Positions 16,295 through 25,343 of a DNA stretch of 64,000 bases are shown one piece after another (position 1 is the first letter of the stretch; the number at the start of each line of letters is the position of its first letter). Both the position numbers and the translations under genes were made by a program. Origin of the DNA: Ruminococcus sp. (GTDB taxonomy: Bacteria; Bacillota; Clostridia; Oscillospirales; Ruminococcaceae); the NCBI GenBank assembly GCA_021199375.1, contig JAJQIB010000027.1:121959-185958 (forward strand), written 5' to 3'. The notes beneath the pieces were generated by a model. It had not been told where the DNA came from. It did no database searches and saw only the letters and a program-made list of their open reading frames with translations.

Positions 16295-17137
16295 ATGACA
16301 AAAAATAGAATATTTATAGTTTTTTTAGTACTTGTCATTTCTGCTTATGCTTTTCCAATACTTGCTAGTGCAGATATGGGACCTAAACCAAGTATAGAAG
16401 TAGCTGTAGAAAATCCGCCTAACGAACTGTATTACATAGAATTGTTAGAAGAAGATCAGGGAATGAGTTATGAGGGAAGAAGCGTTAATGTTTCTAATGA
16501 GAGCAAATTTAATCAGGAAATGGTTGATACTATTGTAAATTATAATGTGGATGGGTTTGTTTGGTGGTATGGTGGTGCTCTTGAGGACGAAATTCATGCT
16601 TCAACCGACGAGCATCAATATTTGTTTAGTTACGATGTTCCCGATACATTTAAATTTATAGTAGTTACCGAAAGCGGCAAATGTATTGTAACAGAAAGGA
16701 TAACAAAGAAAGCGTACAATGCAAGATTTACTTTAGATCTCAGTAACGGTGTAGCTGAAGAAATATCCGTAAAAGAGGATTTGTCGGGTTATCTGATTTC
16801 TGCACTTCCTAGCTATCTCGTAACACTTATTGGCACACTAATAATTGAGCTTTTAGTTTTTAAAATGTTTAGTTTTAAATTGAATGATGGTAAAAATGTC
16901 CTTTGCCTTATTCTTGCAAATGTGTGTACGCAGATAATTCTTTATGTATTTTTATTTATCTTACCTAGCTTAGGATTTATAATTGGTGAGATATTTGCTT
17001 TTGTTATCGAGAGCATTGTTTATGCGATTTTTCTAAAGCCTAAATCGCGAGCAAAAAGCGTATTCTATGCTATAGCCGCTAATTACGCAAGTGCTGTCAT
17101 AGGGATCCCACTTTTAACGATTTTTTACTATAAATAA
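16295..17137 (+). CDS. membrane protein with N-terminal signal and extracytoplasmic domain
   Basis: 280 residues from the ATG at 16295 (AGGAGAG lies 7 bases upstream; a TTG one codon earlier is less likely). A signal or anchor segment covers about residues 5-27, ending at ASADMGPKPS. An outside domain of about 130 residues follows (YYIELLEEDQG, WWYGGA), then four to five membrane helices from about 170 to 279. Proteins starting ADMGPKPSI are common in Clostridia and have no assigned function. Its place between malQ and glgP may be chance; I see no sugar-related motif. Confidence 0.75.
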   Translation: MTKNRIFIVFLVLVISAYAFPILASADMGPKPSIEVAVENPPNELYYIELLEEDQGMSYEGRSVNVSNESKFNQEMVDTIVNYNVDGFVWWYGGALEDEIHASTDEHQYLFSYDVPDTFKFIVVTESGKCIVTERITKKAYNARFTLDLSNGVAEEISVKEDLSGYLISALPSYLVTLIGTLIIELLVFKMFSFKLNDGKNVLCLILANVCTQIILYVFLFILPSLGFIIGEIFAFVIESIVYAIFLKPKSRAKSVFYAIAANYASAVIGIPLLTIFYYK

Positions 17138-17158
17138 ATGATAATGGAGGAAAATAAA

Positions 17159-19552
17159 ATGAATATTACGTCACAGGAATTGAAGCTTGAAATCAAGAAG
17201 AATCTTAAATCAAAGTATAATGTAGATGCGTCTTGTGCAACACCACAACAGCTTCATAACGCTTTGTCAGAAGCTGTTATGAACCTAACCTATGACAACT
17301 GGTCTAATAGTCGTAAGGCTCATCTTAATACTCGCCGTGCTTGCTATCTTTCTATGGAGTTTCTTATGGGTAGGGCGGTGAACAATAATCTCCTATGCTT
17401 AGGACTTACCGATACTGCGGATAAGGCGCTTAATGAGATTTCTCGTTCTCTAAACGAAATGGAGGAGATTGAGGATGCGGCACTCGGTAATGGCGGATTG
17501 GGCAGACTTGCGGCTTGCTTTTTGGACTCGGCGGCAACGCTTAATCTACCACTTGATGGCTATGGAATACGTTATAAATACGGCATATTCAAGCAAGCTA
17601 TCGAGAATGGCTTTCAGCGTGAATATGCAGACGACTGGCAGAGGTTTGGAGATCCTTGGTCAAAAAGATGTGATGAGGATACAGTTGAGATAAAATACGG
17701 CGATATGACAGTAAAGGCTGTCCCCTATGATATGCCTATTTTTGGGTATAACACAGAAAATGTAGGCACGCTTCGTTTGTGGCAAGCTGAGGCAATTGAT
17801 GAATTTAACTTTGCACTTTTTAATGACGGACATTTCTCTGAAGCTGTAGCAAGCAAAACAAAAGCTGAGGATATAAGCCGAGTGCTTTATCCTAATGACA
17901 ACTTCTATGAGGGCAAGGTGCTAAGACTTAGACAGGAGTATTTCTTCTCAGCCGCCTCGGTTTCAGATATTGTGAAAAAGCATAAGGCGAATTTCGGTTC
18001 GTTAGATACACTTGCTGATAAGGTGCAGATTCAGTTAAATGATACTCACCCTATTCTTGCAATTCCTGAGCTAATACGAATACTAATTGATTGTGAAGGA
18101 TTTTCCTTTGAGCGTGCTTTAGATATTGCAACACACACGTTTAATTATACAAATCATACCGTTATGCAAGAGGCTCTTGAAAAATGGGATTGCGGTATGG
18201 TAGAAAAGCTTTTGCCGAGAATTTATCAAATCTGTGTGATGATTTCGGAGCATTTTAAGCTTAGTATGTATGCCAAATCAGATGAGTACTTTGACAAGGA
18301 TAAAATCTCCGATATGGCTATGATTGGAAGCTCCCAGGTGCGTATGGCAAACATGGGCGTATACGTTTCGTCGCATACAAATGGAGTTGCGGCTATTCAT
18401 ACTGAAATTTTAAAGGCGGACACTCTAAAGGATTGGTACAAGCTTTATCCTGAGCGTTTTTTAAATGAAACCAACGGTATAACACAGCGCAGATGGCTTG
18501 CGCTTTGTAATCCGGAGCTTTCCGCTCTTATCACCGAGCTTCTTGGCAGTGAATCATGGATTACAAATCTTGATGAACTGAAATCTCTAAAAAAATATGC
18601 AGATGACGAGCAGGTGCTTCGCAGATTTATCAGTATTAAACACACTAAAAAGCAGCAGCTAAGCGACTATATAAGAATTCACGATAATGTTCAAATCAGC
18701 CCTGATACAATTTTTGACACGCAGATAAAGCGTCTTCACGAGTACAAGCGTCAGCTTTTAAATGCTTTGTCAATTTTGTACATATACTATGGCATAAAGG
18801 ATGGCAGCATAAAGGACTTCACACCCACAACGTTCATTTTTGGTGCAAAGTCTGCTCCTGGTTATCGAAGAGCTAAGGCTGTAATAAAGCTTATAAATGA
18901 AATTGGTAAGCTAATTGATAATGACCCGAGTATGTCTGGTATTATGAAGGTTGTGTTTGTTTCAAACTACAATGTATCCTACGCTGAAAAGCTGGTAGCA
19001 GGAAGCGATATTTCCGAACAGATTTCAACAGCGGGAACAGAGGCTTCGGGAACAGGAAATATGAAGCTTATGCTAAATGGTACCGTGACGCTCGGAACGT
19101 ATGATGGTGCTAATATAGAAATTGCCGAAGAAGCAGGCGAAGAAAACAACTACATCTTCGGAGCCCGTGTTGAAGAGCTTGAAAATATAATGCCTGATTA
19201 TGATCCTCGTGAAATATTGGCAAACGATGAGAAGATTCGACATGTATTAAACACGCTTATTGATGGAACATTTGATGATGGTGGAGTCCCATCTGATCAG
19301 GAGGGCTCATTTGCTGAGCTTTATAAAGCTTTAACTGACGGCGCTAGCTGGCATGTGGCAGATCACTATTATGTATTGGGAGATTTAAATTCTTACATTG
19401 AAGCTAAGCTAAAGGCAAACCGTGAATATAGGAATGAGCTTTTATTTGCAAAAAAATGCTGGCTAAATATGTGTAGCGCAGGAAAGTTCTCATCTGATAG
19501 GACTATTAGCGACTATGCTGAAAATGTGTGGAAAATAAAATCTACTATTTAA
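17159..19552 (+). CDS. glgP: glycogen/starch phosphorylase (GT35)
   Basis: The enzyme releases glucose 1-phosphate from alpha-1,4-glucans with phosphate and pyridoxal phosphate. At 797 residues it is standard for GT35. The N-terminal half shows YLSMEFLMGRAVNNN and EDAALGNGGLGRLAACFLDS; the PLP-lysine motif TEASGTGNMKLMLNG is in the C-terminal domain, with RLHEYKRQLLN before it. The ATG at 17159 is used because GGAGG lies 9 bases before it. It completes the malQ-glgP pathway from maltodextrin to glucose 1-phosphate. Confidence 0.97.
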   Translation: MNITSQELKLEIKKNLKSKYNVDASCATPQQLHNALSEAVMNLTYDNWSNSRKAHLNTRRACYLSMEFLMGRAVNNNLLCLGLTDTADKALNEISRSLNEMEEIEDAALGNGGLGRLAACFLDSAATLNLPLDGYGIRYKYGIFKQAIENGFQREYADDWQRFGDPWSKRCDEDTVEIKYGDMTVKAVPYDMPIFGYNTENVGTLRLWQAEAIDEFNFALFNDGHFSEAVASKTKAEDISRVLYPNDNFYEGKVLRLRQEYFFSAASVSDIVKKHKANFGSLDTLADKVQIQLNDTHPILAIPELIRILIDCEGFSFERALDIATHTFNYTNHTVMQEALEKWDCGMVEKLLPRIYQICVMISEHFKLSMYAKSDEYFDKDKISDMAMIGSSQVRMANMGVYVSSHTNGVAAIHTEILKADTLKDWYKLYPERFLNETNGITQRRWLALCNPELSALITELLGSESWITNLDELKSLKKYADDEQVLRRFISIKHTKKQQLSDYIRIHDNVQISPDTIFDTQIKRLHEYKRQLLNALSILYIYYGIKDGSIKDFTPTTFIFGAKSAPGYRRAKAVIKLINEIGKLIDNDPSMSGIMKVVFVSNYNVSYAEKLVAGSDISEQISTAGTEASGTGNMKLMLNGTVTLGTYDGANIEIAEEAGEENNYIFGARVEELENIMPDYDPREILANDEKIRHVLNTLIDGTFDDGGVPSDQEGSFAELYKALTDGASWHVADHYYVLGDLNSYIEAKLKANREYRNELLFAKKCWLNMCSAGKFSSDRTISDYAENVWKIKSTI

Positions 19553-19608
19553 CCTTTACTAATGTTATCAAAATGTATTGAAAGGATGATATTTTCTAAA
19601 AATTTTTG

Positions 19609-19637
19609 TTGACAAAAGAAAAAATATATGCTATACT
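19609..19637 (+). promoter_or_regulatory. promoter of the zinc-ribbon repeat protein gene
   Basis: TTGACA (19609-19614), a 17-bp spacer and TATACT (19632-19637). The boxes lie inside what would be the N-terminus of a longer reading frame, which confirms the later start at 19702. Confidence 0.82.
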
Positions 19638-19701
19638 TGTAAAGGAAAATTGTTTGTTTTATCTTATCATAGAACAAATAAATAATTTGGAGGTAAATAT
19701 T

Positions 19702-21612
19702 ATGGCGAAATTTTGTGGAAAATGCGGAGCACCAATATCCGATAGCGAGAAGTTTTGCTCAAAGTGTGGTGCGCCTACAGGTGATGCTACTGAGGCTCAA
19801 ATTCCTCAGACTGTGGCAGCTAATCCTGTAAATCAAGGATCTGCTCCTCAAGCAGCTAATCCTGCTCCTAAGCAGCAGAGTGTTCCAGGAGGAATTGAGA
19901 ATACTAGCTTTAACCCTATACCGAATGATGCATCAGCAGCGTCAGCTACTAAGAAGAACCTTACTCCTATTATAGTTATTGCTGCTATAGCTGTTGTGGT
20001 TATAATAGCTGCGATAATTTTGATAACACAGCTGACAAAGTATGAGAAGATTGATGCTTCTGAGCTATTTGATATCGAGTTTGCAGGACCTAATGGTTAT
20101 GGAAGCTGCTATGCTCAGCTTGATATAGATCCTTATTTTGCACAGAGTGAATACGAGGTCTATATGGAAGACTATTCCATCACAGTATGTGATGAGGATT
20201 ACGATGATGTTAAGTACAGTAATTACTTTAGTGACAAGAATTCAACCTTGACAAAGGCGTATTCTAAGGCTTCTGATAAGGGTGAAGCTAAGGATATGCG
20301 TGATGCATTGCTTGAAACAGACAATGGCGAGTTTGAGCTAACCTGCAAGGTTTCAAAGGAAACCGGCTTGAGTAATGGCGACAAGGTAACAATTGAGGTC
20401 GATTTTGACGAGGAAGAACTAAAGGATGAAAATATCAAGCTTACCAACACTTCATTTGAGGTAGAGGTTAAGGGACTTGTTGATGCTGAGGCTCTAGACC
20501 CATTTGCTGATGGATTTAGCATTTCATTTAGCGGAAATGATGGTTATGGCTCGGCAGATTTTAATAATGATTCAACAGCATATGATTTTATATATTATTA
20601 TACAGCTGATGGCTCAACTACATATAATCTATCAAATGGTGATGTTGTTACAGTTGAGGCTTATGCCGGAATAAGCAATTATCAGCTTCTTGATGAAGAG
20701 GACGAAAGCAAGGGCTGCTGGTTTACCTACGAAGGCGTTACCTATATTTGGGAGTCTTCGATATCTGATGGTATCACTAAGGACTTTACCGTAGAAGGTC
20801 TTACCGAGCTTACAGAAATAGATCCATTTGATGGTGTTACATTTGAGTATAGCGGAGCAACTCCGTTCCTCGAAATTGACAGCGTAAATGTAAGTGAAGC
20901 GTATGCGGATTATGATTTCTATTTGTCAATAGATCAGGACTATGGCACAAGATATAAGGTTGGAGATACGTTTACAGTACTTGCCTACGCCTATAGTGGA
21001 CTTGCTGATGCAGGCTATAAGCTTGCAGGCGAAGTTAATAGCGATGGCTATGTAGAAAAGGAATTCACTGTTGATTCAACTATGCCTTCATATGTTGATA
21101 CAACAAACGCTTATGATGCTCTTTCAGCTTATTCTGACGCATTCTCGAACAAAGTGACCGATATCAGACAGGATGTTAAGGGATCTAGCTACTCTAACGG
21201 AATTTGGTTTGACGATACTGTAGAGTCAATTACAAGCTTTGAGGAGATTGCATCCTATATACTTGTAAATGAAGCTACTGATTACTCAAATATTGGTTGG
21301 AGTGAAGATGTCAACCGTGTTGCAACTCTTTATAAGATGAAGGTTGAATATGAAGAGGGAAGCGATGCAGTTTATGTTGTAATCTATACTGGTGATGTGA
21401 TTTCAGATTCGAATGGAATTAATACTGATGGCGATGTAAATGTTAGCTGCTTTGAGTCTAAAGAGGATGCGATGTCAATTCTTACAGATATGGAAGGCTA
21501 TAGCGTATCTAAAATTACAAGCTCAATGAGCGCATCTTCGACAGCCACTGATGACACATCTACTGCTGATGAATCGAGTGAAGATGCTTCTACCGAAGAG
21601 GTAGTGCCTTGA
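19702..21612 (+). CDS. zinc-ribbon membrane protein with three extracellular repeats
   Basis: 636 residues. The N-terminal zinc ribbon has Cys 5, 8, 19 and 22 (CGKCGAP...CSKCGAP). A Pro/Gln/Ala-rich linker (about 23-85) leads to one membrane helix (about 88-112). Outside are three related beta-rich repeats, about 120-268, 270-376 and 377-466, each with a G-DxVT/F-type strand (NGDKVTIEV, NGDVVTVEA, VGDTFTVLA) and ending near LDPF/IDPF. A unique C-terminal domain (about 467-605) and a Ser/Thr/Asp tail follow. GGAGG precedes the ATG. The topology suggests an envelope sensor or structural protein; function unknown. Confidence 0.82.
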   Translation: MAKFCGKCGAPISDSEKFCSKCGAPTGDATEAQIPQTVAANPVNQGSAPQAANPAPKQQSVPGGIENTSFNPIPNDASAASATKKNLTPIIVIAAIAVVVIIAAIILITQLTKYEKIDASELFDIEFAGPNGYGSCYAQLDIDPYFAQSEYEVYMEDYSITVCDEDYDDVKYSNYFSDKNSTLTKAYSKASDKGEAKDMRDALLETDNGEFELTCKVSKETGLSNGDKVTIEVDFDEEELKDENIKLTNTSFEVEVKGLVDAEALDPFADGFSISFSGNDGYGSADFNNDSTAYDFIYYYTADGSTTYNLSNGDVVTVEAYAGISNYQLLDEEDESKGCWFTYEGVTYIWESSISDGITKDFTVEGLTELTEIDPFDGVTFEYSGATPFLEIDSVNVSEAYADYDFYLSIDQDYGTRYKVGDTFTVLAYAYSGLADAGYKLAGEVNSDGYVEKEFTVDSTMPSYVDTTNAYDALSAYSDAFSNKVTDIRQDVKGSSYSNGIWFDDTVESITSFEEIASYILVNEATDYSNIGWSEDVNRVATLYKMKVEYEEGSDAVYVVIYTGDVISDSNGINTDGDVNVSCFESKEDAMSILTDMEGYSVSKITSSMSASSTATDDTSTADESSEDASTEEVVP

Positions 21613-21642
21613 TTTTAAATGACACAGCTTTTTAGCTGATGA

Positions 21643-21686
21643 AGGTGCATGGATTTCTATGGAAATTTCATGCACTTTTATTTTTC
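21643..21686 (+). terminator. Rho-independent terminator
   Basis: GTGCATG (21645-21651) and CATGCAC (21669-21675) form the base of the stem, extended by ATTTC/GAAAT inside, followed by TTTTATTTTT. Confidence 0.88.
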
Positions 21687-21743
21687 AAAAATCTAAAATT
21701 TTTCAGAAAATGATGTTTTTTCGATATATTTTAAAAAAATCTC

Positions 21744-21772
21744 TTGTCAAATCACCGTTAATGTGCTATAAT
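21744..21772 (+). promoter_or_regulatory. promoter of the thyX operon
   Basis: TTGTCA (21744-21749), a 17-bp spacer and TATAAT (21767-21772). It is the only clear promoter before the ten-kilobase co-directional run that ends at the HAD phosphatase gene. Confidence 0.78.
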
Positions 21773-21851
21773 AATACGAGATATGTCGTTAAGCGAGATA
21801 ACCATTGACTTAATGGCTGAAAAATGGTATAATGAAAAGGGTTGATTTATA

Positions 21852-22622
21852 ATGAAGGTAAAGCTTTTGGCTCATACACCAGAGCCTGAAAAATACATAG
21901 CGACAGCAGCAAAGCTTTGCTATGCTAGTGCAGATGTTGATACACTAACTGATGGATTAAATGAGGAAAAGATAAATTCATTTATAGAAATGCTTTCTTC
22001 AATTGGTCATCAGAGTCCACTTGAGCATGTTTCCTTTACCTTTGCGGTTGAAGGCATTTCAAGAGCTTGCTCGCATCAGCTTGTTCGTCATAGAATAGCT
22101 TCCTATTCACAGCAAAGTCAGCGTTATGTGAATATGGATCAATTTGAGTATGTAACACCGCCTGAGATCGAATTGGATAATGAGATAAAAAAGCTCTATG
22201 ATGAGCAGATGGAGTCAGCTGCAAAGGCATATCAAACGCTTACAGATGCTCTGACCAAAAAGCACTACGAGAGCTTTCTTTCTGATGGCTTGACTGAAAA
22301 ACAGGCATTACAGAAGGCTAAAAAGAAGGCAATCGAGGATGCACGATTTGTGCTGCCGAATGCTTGCGAAACAAAGATAATAGTTACTATGAACGCCAGA
22401 AGCTTGCTTAACTTTTTTAAGCTGCGCTGCTGCAATCGCGCACAGTGGGAGATTAGAGAGGTTGCAAACGAAATGCTGCGTCAGGCTTTTGCTGTTGCAC
22501 CACATCTGTTCAAAAATGCAGGTCCGTCCTGTGTGAACGGCAGCTGTACAGAGGGCAAGATGTCCTGTGGAAAGCCAGAGGAGATGAGAGCCTTCTTCAA
22601 GGAGCTAAAAAATGTGCAGTAA
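21852..22622 (+). CDS. thyX: flavin-dependent thymidylate synthase ThyX
   Basis: ThyX makes dTMP from dUMP with FAD, NADPH and methylene-tetrahydrofolate. The diagnostic motif [13 protein letters not shown] is at residues 79-91 (RHRxxSxxxxSxR). The 256 residues include the C-terminal [21 protein letters not shown] dUMP-binding segment. No ThyA is in the window. The tmk start overlaps the last codons, so dTMP synthesis and phosphorylation are encoded together. Confidence 0.96.
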   Translation: MKVKLLAHTPEPEKYIATAAKLCYASADVDTLTDGLNEEKINSFIEMLSSIGHQSPLEHVSFTFAVEGISRACSHQLVRHRIASYSQQSQRYVNMDQFEYVTPPEIELDNEIKKLYDEQMESAAKAYQTLTDALTKKHYESFLSDGLTEKQALQKAKKKAIEDARFVLPNACETKIIVTMNARSLLNFFKLRCCNRAQWEIREVANEMLRQAFAVAPHLFKNAGPSCVNGSCTEGKMSCGKPEEMRAFFKELKNVQ

Positions 22623-23289
22623 AGGCAGATTAATAGTACTAGAGGGACTTGATGGTTCGGGAAAATCCACTCAATTTGAGAGGGTGTACAATATTTTGTC
22701 AGCAAATGGGCAGGCTATAAAAAAGATAAGCTTTCCTGACTATAACGAGCCGTCATCTGCGCTTGTAAGGATGTATTTAAATGGCGATTTTTCTAGTGAT
22801 CCCGCTGATGTAAATGCTTATGCAGCATCCACCTTTTATGCAGCCGATAGATACGCAAGCTATATGCGCTTTTGGAGGAATGATTATCTTAGCGGAAGTA
22901 CAATATTAGCTGCCAGATACACTACATCTAACTGTATCTACCAGATGACTAAGCTAAAAAAGGCACAATGGGATAATTACCTTGATTGGCTTGAGGATTT
23001 TGAGTATGAAAAGCTTGGTCTTCCTCGTCCAGATAGCGTTGTTTTTTTAGATATGCCTATAGAAATATCTCAAAAGCTAATGTCAAAGCGCTATGATGGT
23101 GATGATAATAAAAAGGATATACATGAGGCTAATGTCGAGTTCCTCAGACAGTGCAGAGAATCGGCGCTGTATGCCGCTCAGCGCAAAGGATGGATAGTTT
23201 TGCCCTGTAGCGAAAATGGTGAGCCGCTTGCAATTGATGAGATAACAAACCGACTACTAAATTTACCAAATGTTTTTAAAGGAAAGTAA
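22612..23289 (+). CDS. tmk: thymidylate kinase
   Basis: This protein has the P-loop [12 protein letters not shown] near residues 10-21 and the dTMP-kinase pattern of thymidylate kinases, which turn dTMP into dTDP. The [10 protein letters not shown] segment matches the DR(Y/F) motif. At 225 residues it is slightly longer than usual; the lid region is atypical ([14 protein letters not shown]). The ATG overlaps thyX by 11 bases, with GGAG upstream inside thyX. The pairing with thyX supports the assignment. Confidence 0.9.
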   Translation: MCSKGRLIVLEGLDGSGKSTQFERVYNILSANGQAIKKISFPDYNEPSSALVRMYLNGDFSSDPADVNAYAASTFYAADRYASYMRFWRNDYLSGSTILAARYTTSNCIYQMTKLKKAQWDNYLDWLEDFEYEKLGLPRPDSVVFLDMPIEISQKLMSKRYDGDDNKKDIHEANVEFLRQCRESALYAAQRKGWIVLPCSENGEPLAIDEITNRLLNLPNVFKGK

Positions 23290-23292
23290 TTG

Positions 23293-24198
23293 ATGTTAGA
23301 TTTTAGAGAAATAAGTATCTCTGATAAAGATTTAATTGACAGGTGCCTTAAGGTATCTGATTTTCAAGGCTGTGAGTATAGCTTTGCAAACAATCTTGCA
23401 TGGCGAAGACTAGCAGATACGGTTATTGCATTTTACGATGATTTCTATATAAGCTGTTCATTTTATGACGGTGAGCCTTGCTTTACTTTCCCTGCGGGAG
23501 CTTCCACAGACGATAATCAAGGTAAACAAAAATATATACAGCTGTTTTCGATGCTGGAGGATTATGTAATAAAGCAAGGACACAAGCTTGTAATTTCCTC
23601 CGTGACAAAGAATAATCTCACTTGGATGAGCGATTTTTATGGAAATAGAATAGATATCGTGGGTAATGAATCAGGATATGACTACATCTATAATTCAGAG
23701 GATTTAGCTTTTTTTAAGGGCAGAAAATATCATGGAAAGCGTAATCATGTCAATAGATTTAAGGAAAATAAGTGGAGCTTTAGACTAATGACTGATAAGG
23801 ATTTTGACGAGTGTACACATTTTGCTGCAGAGTTCTATAATAATCTCGATGATGCGGATTTTTCAGCAGCTGTTGAGCAGTACGCTTTACATGTTTTCTT
23901 CTCAAATTTTGATAGATTAGGACTTGTCGGAGGCATGCTTTTTTCAAATGACGAGCTTGTTGGGTTCACAATAGGCGAGCCATTAAACAGTAATACATTT
24001 GACGTGCACATTGAAAAGGCACGTGCGGATGTTCAAGGAGCATATCCTACACTTTGCAGCGAGTTTATCAAGGCTTGTGGTCTTGATTTTAATTATATAA
24101 ACAGAGAGGAAGATCTCGGACTGGAAGGACTGAGAAAATCCAAGCTGTCTTATCGTCCGACATATTTGTTGGAAAAATACAAGGTTTCATTTAAATGA
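23293..24198 (+). CDS. DUF2156 (phosphatidylglycerol lysyltransferase C-terminal-like) protein
   Basis: A 301-residue soluble protein with the double GNAT-like fold of DUF2156: a first half ending near LVISSVTKNNLTWM and a second with KGRKYHGKRNHVNRF, the most conserved stretch of the family. In MprF this domain transfers lysine from Lys-tRNA to lipid; stand-alone soluble members have no membrane flippase and their substrate is unknown. The ATG at 23293 is preferred to the TTG just before it. It is embedded in the thyX-mltG run. Confidence 0.85.
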   Translation: MLDFREISISDKDLIDRCLKVSDFQGCEYSFANNLAWRRLADTVIAFYDDFYISCSFYDGEPCFTFPAGASTDDNQGKQKYIQLFSMLEDYVIKQGHKLVISSVTKNNLTWMSDFYGNRIDIVGNESGYDYIYNSEDLAFFKGRKYHGKRNHVNRFKENKWSFRLMTDKDFDECTHFAAEFYNNLDDADFSAAVEQYALHVFFSNFDRLGLVGGMLFSNDELVGFTIGEPLNSNTFDVHIEKARADVQGAYPTLCSEFIKACGLDFNYINREEDLGLEGLRKSKLSYRPTYLLEKYKVSFK

Positions 24199-24213
24199 AA
24201 GGGAGAATGAATT

Positions 24214-24768
24214 ATGGTATATGTATTTTTGGCGAACGGTTTTGAGGAAATGGAAGCTATTGCACCGATTGATTGTCTTAGACGTGCCGGTGTAGAGGTT
24301 ATGTCTGTTGGAGTTGGTTCAAAAGAAATTACTGCTTCACACGGAATTAAGTTCACCACAGATATTACGGCAAATGAAATCAAGCTCAATGATAATTTAC
24401 AGATGGTTGTACTTCCTGGCGGAATGCCTGGAGCCGACAACCTTGAAAATTGCCCTGAGGTTCAAGCTGCAATAGATTACTGCAGCGAGTCAAATAAGTA
24501 CGTTGCAGCAATTTGTGCAGCCCCTAAGATTTTAGGTCATAAGGGTCTTCTTGAAGGAAGATATTGCACCTGCTTCCCAGGCTATGAAAAGGCATTAAAA
24601 AATGCAAGGTTTAATGGTAAGCCTGTTGTAGTTGACGGCAGCTTTATTACCGCAAGGGGTGCGGGAGTTTCAATCTCATTCGGTCTTAAGCTTGTTGAGG
24701 TGCTTGTATCAAAGGAAAAGGCAGCGAGCCTAGCAGCATCGCTTCAATGTCGTGATTATAATGAATAA
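24214..24768 (+). CDS. DJ-1/PfpI family protein (YajL-like)
   Basis: 184 residues of the DJ-1/ThiJ/PfpI fold. The nucleophile elbow VAAICAAP places the reactive Cys at residue 101, and the Glu expected near the N-terminus is in FLANGFEEMEA. GGMPGADNL is a family signature. Members act as glyoxalases or repair glycated groups; older annotations call them ThiJ kinases or proteases, which is not supported. GGGAG precedes the ATG. The next gene overlaps its end. Confidence 0.9.
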   Translation: MVYVFLANGFEEMEAIAPIDCLRRAGVEVMSVGVGSKEITASHGIKFTTDITANEIKLNDNLQMVVLPGGMPGADNLENCPEVQAAIDYCSESNKYVAAICAAPKILGHKGLLEGRYCTCFPGYEKALKNARFNGKPVVVDGSFITARGAGVSISFGLKLVEVLVSKEKAASLAASLQCRDYNE

Positions 24769-25327
24769 CAAACAGCAGATAAGGCTTGAGCTAAGGCAGA
24801 GACGTCGCTCATTATTGAGTGATGAAATAAGAGCCAGATCTTTAAGAATTTCCAGCACACTTTTTTCAAGTGATGAGTATAAAAGCGCAGCTGCTGTATT
24901 GGTTTTCATTTCGACTCAAATTGAGGTTGATACTTCATTTATAATTGAACAGGCTTGTAAAGACAACAAGGTCATAGCTGCTCCAAGATGCCATAAAGAT
25001 AATAATGTCATGAGCTTTTATGAGATATGCTCATATGATGATTTAGAGGTAGGTGCCTTTAATATCAGAGAACCAAGGGAGAAATGCAAGCTCCTTACAG
25101 ATTTTAAAAATAGTCTGTGTGTGGTTCCCGGACTGGGCTATGATTTAAATGGTAACAGAATTGGTTTTGGAAGAGGCTATTACGACAGATTTTTGCAGCA
25201 TTACGAAGGAATTTCAGCCGGAGTATGCTTTGATGATTTTGTTTATGATACCTTACCACATGATAATACAGATATTAGAGTTGACATGATCGCAACCGAA
25301 TCACGCCTTATAAGAACAGGCTTGTGA
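24761..25327 (+). CDS. 5-formyltetrahydrofolate cyclo-ligase
   Basis: The enzyme converts 5-formyl-THF to 5,10-methenyl-THF with ATP, recycling folate. The 188 residues carry the basic N-terminus (RLELRQRRRSLL) and the signature IGFGRGYYDRFLQ. The ATG at 24761 overlaps the preceding gene by 8 bases; no clear ribosome site is visible, so translation is probably coupled. A start at GTG 24752 is possible. Folate recycling fits the ThyX gene in the same run. Confidence 0.92.
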   Translation: MNNKQQIRLELRQRRRSLLSDEIRARSLRISSTLFSSDEYKSAAAVLVFISTQIEVDTSFIIEQACKDNKVIAAPRCHKDNNVMSFYEICSYDDLEVGAFNIREPREKCKLLTDFKNSLCVVPGLGYDLNGNRIGFGRGYYDRFLQHYEGISAGVCFDDFVYDTLPHDNTDIRVDMIATESRLIRTGL

Positions 25328-25343
25328 AGAAAGGATTACATAT

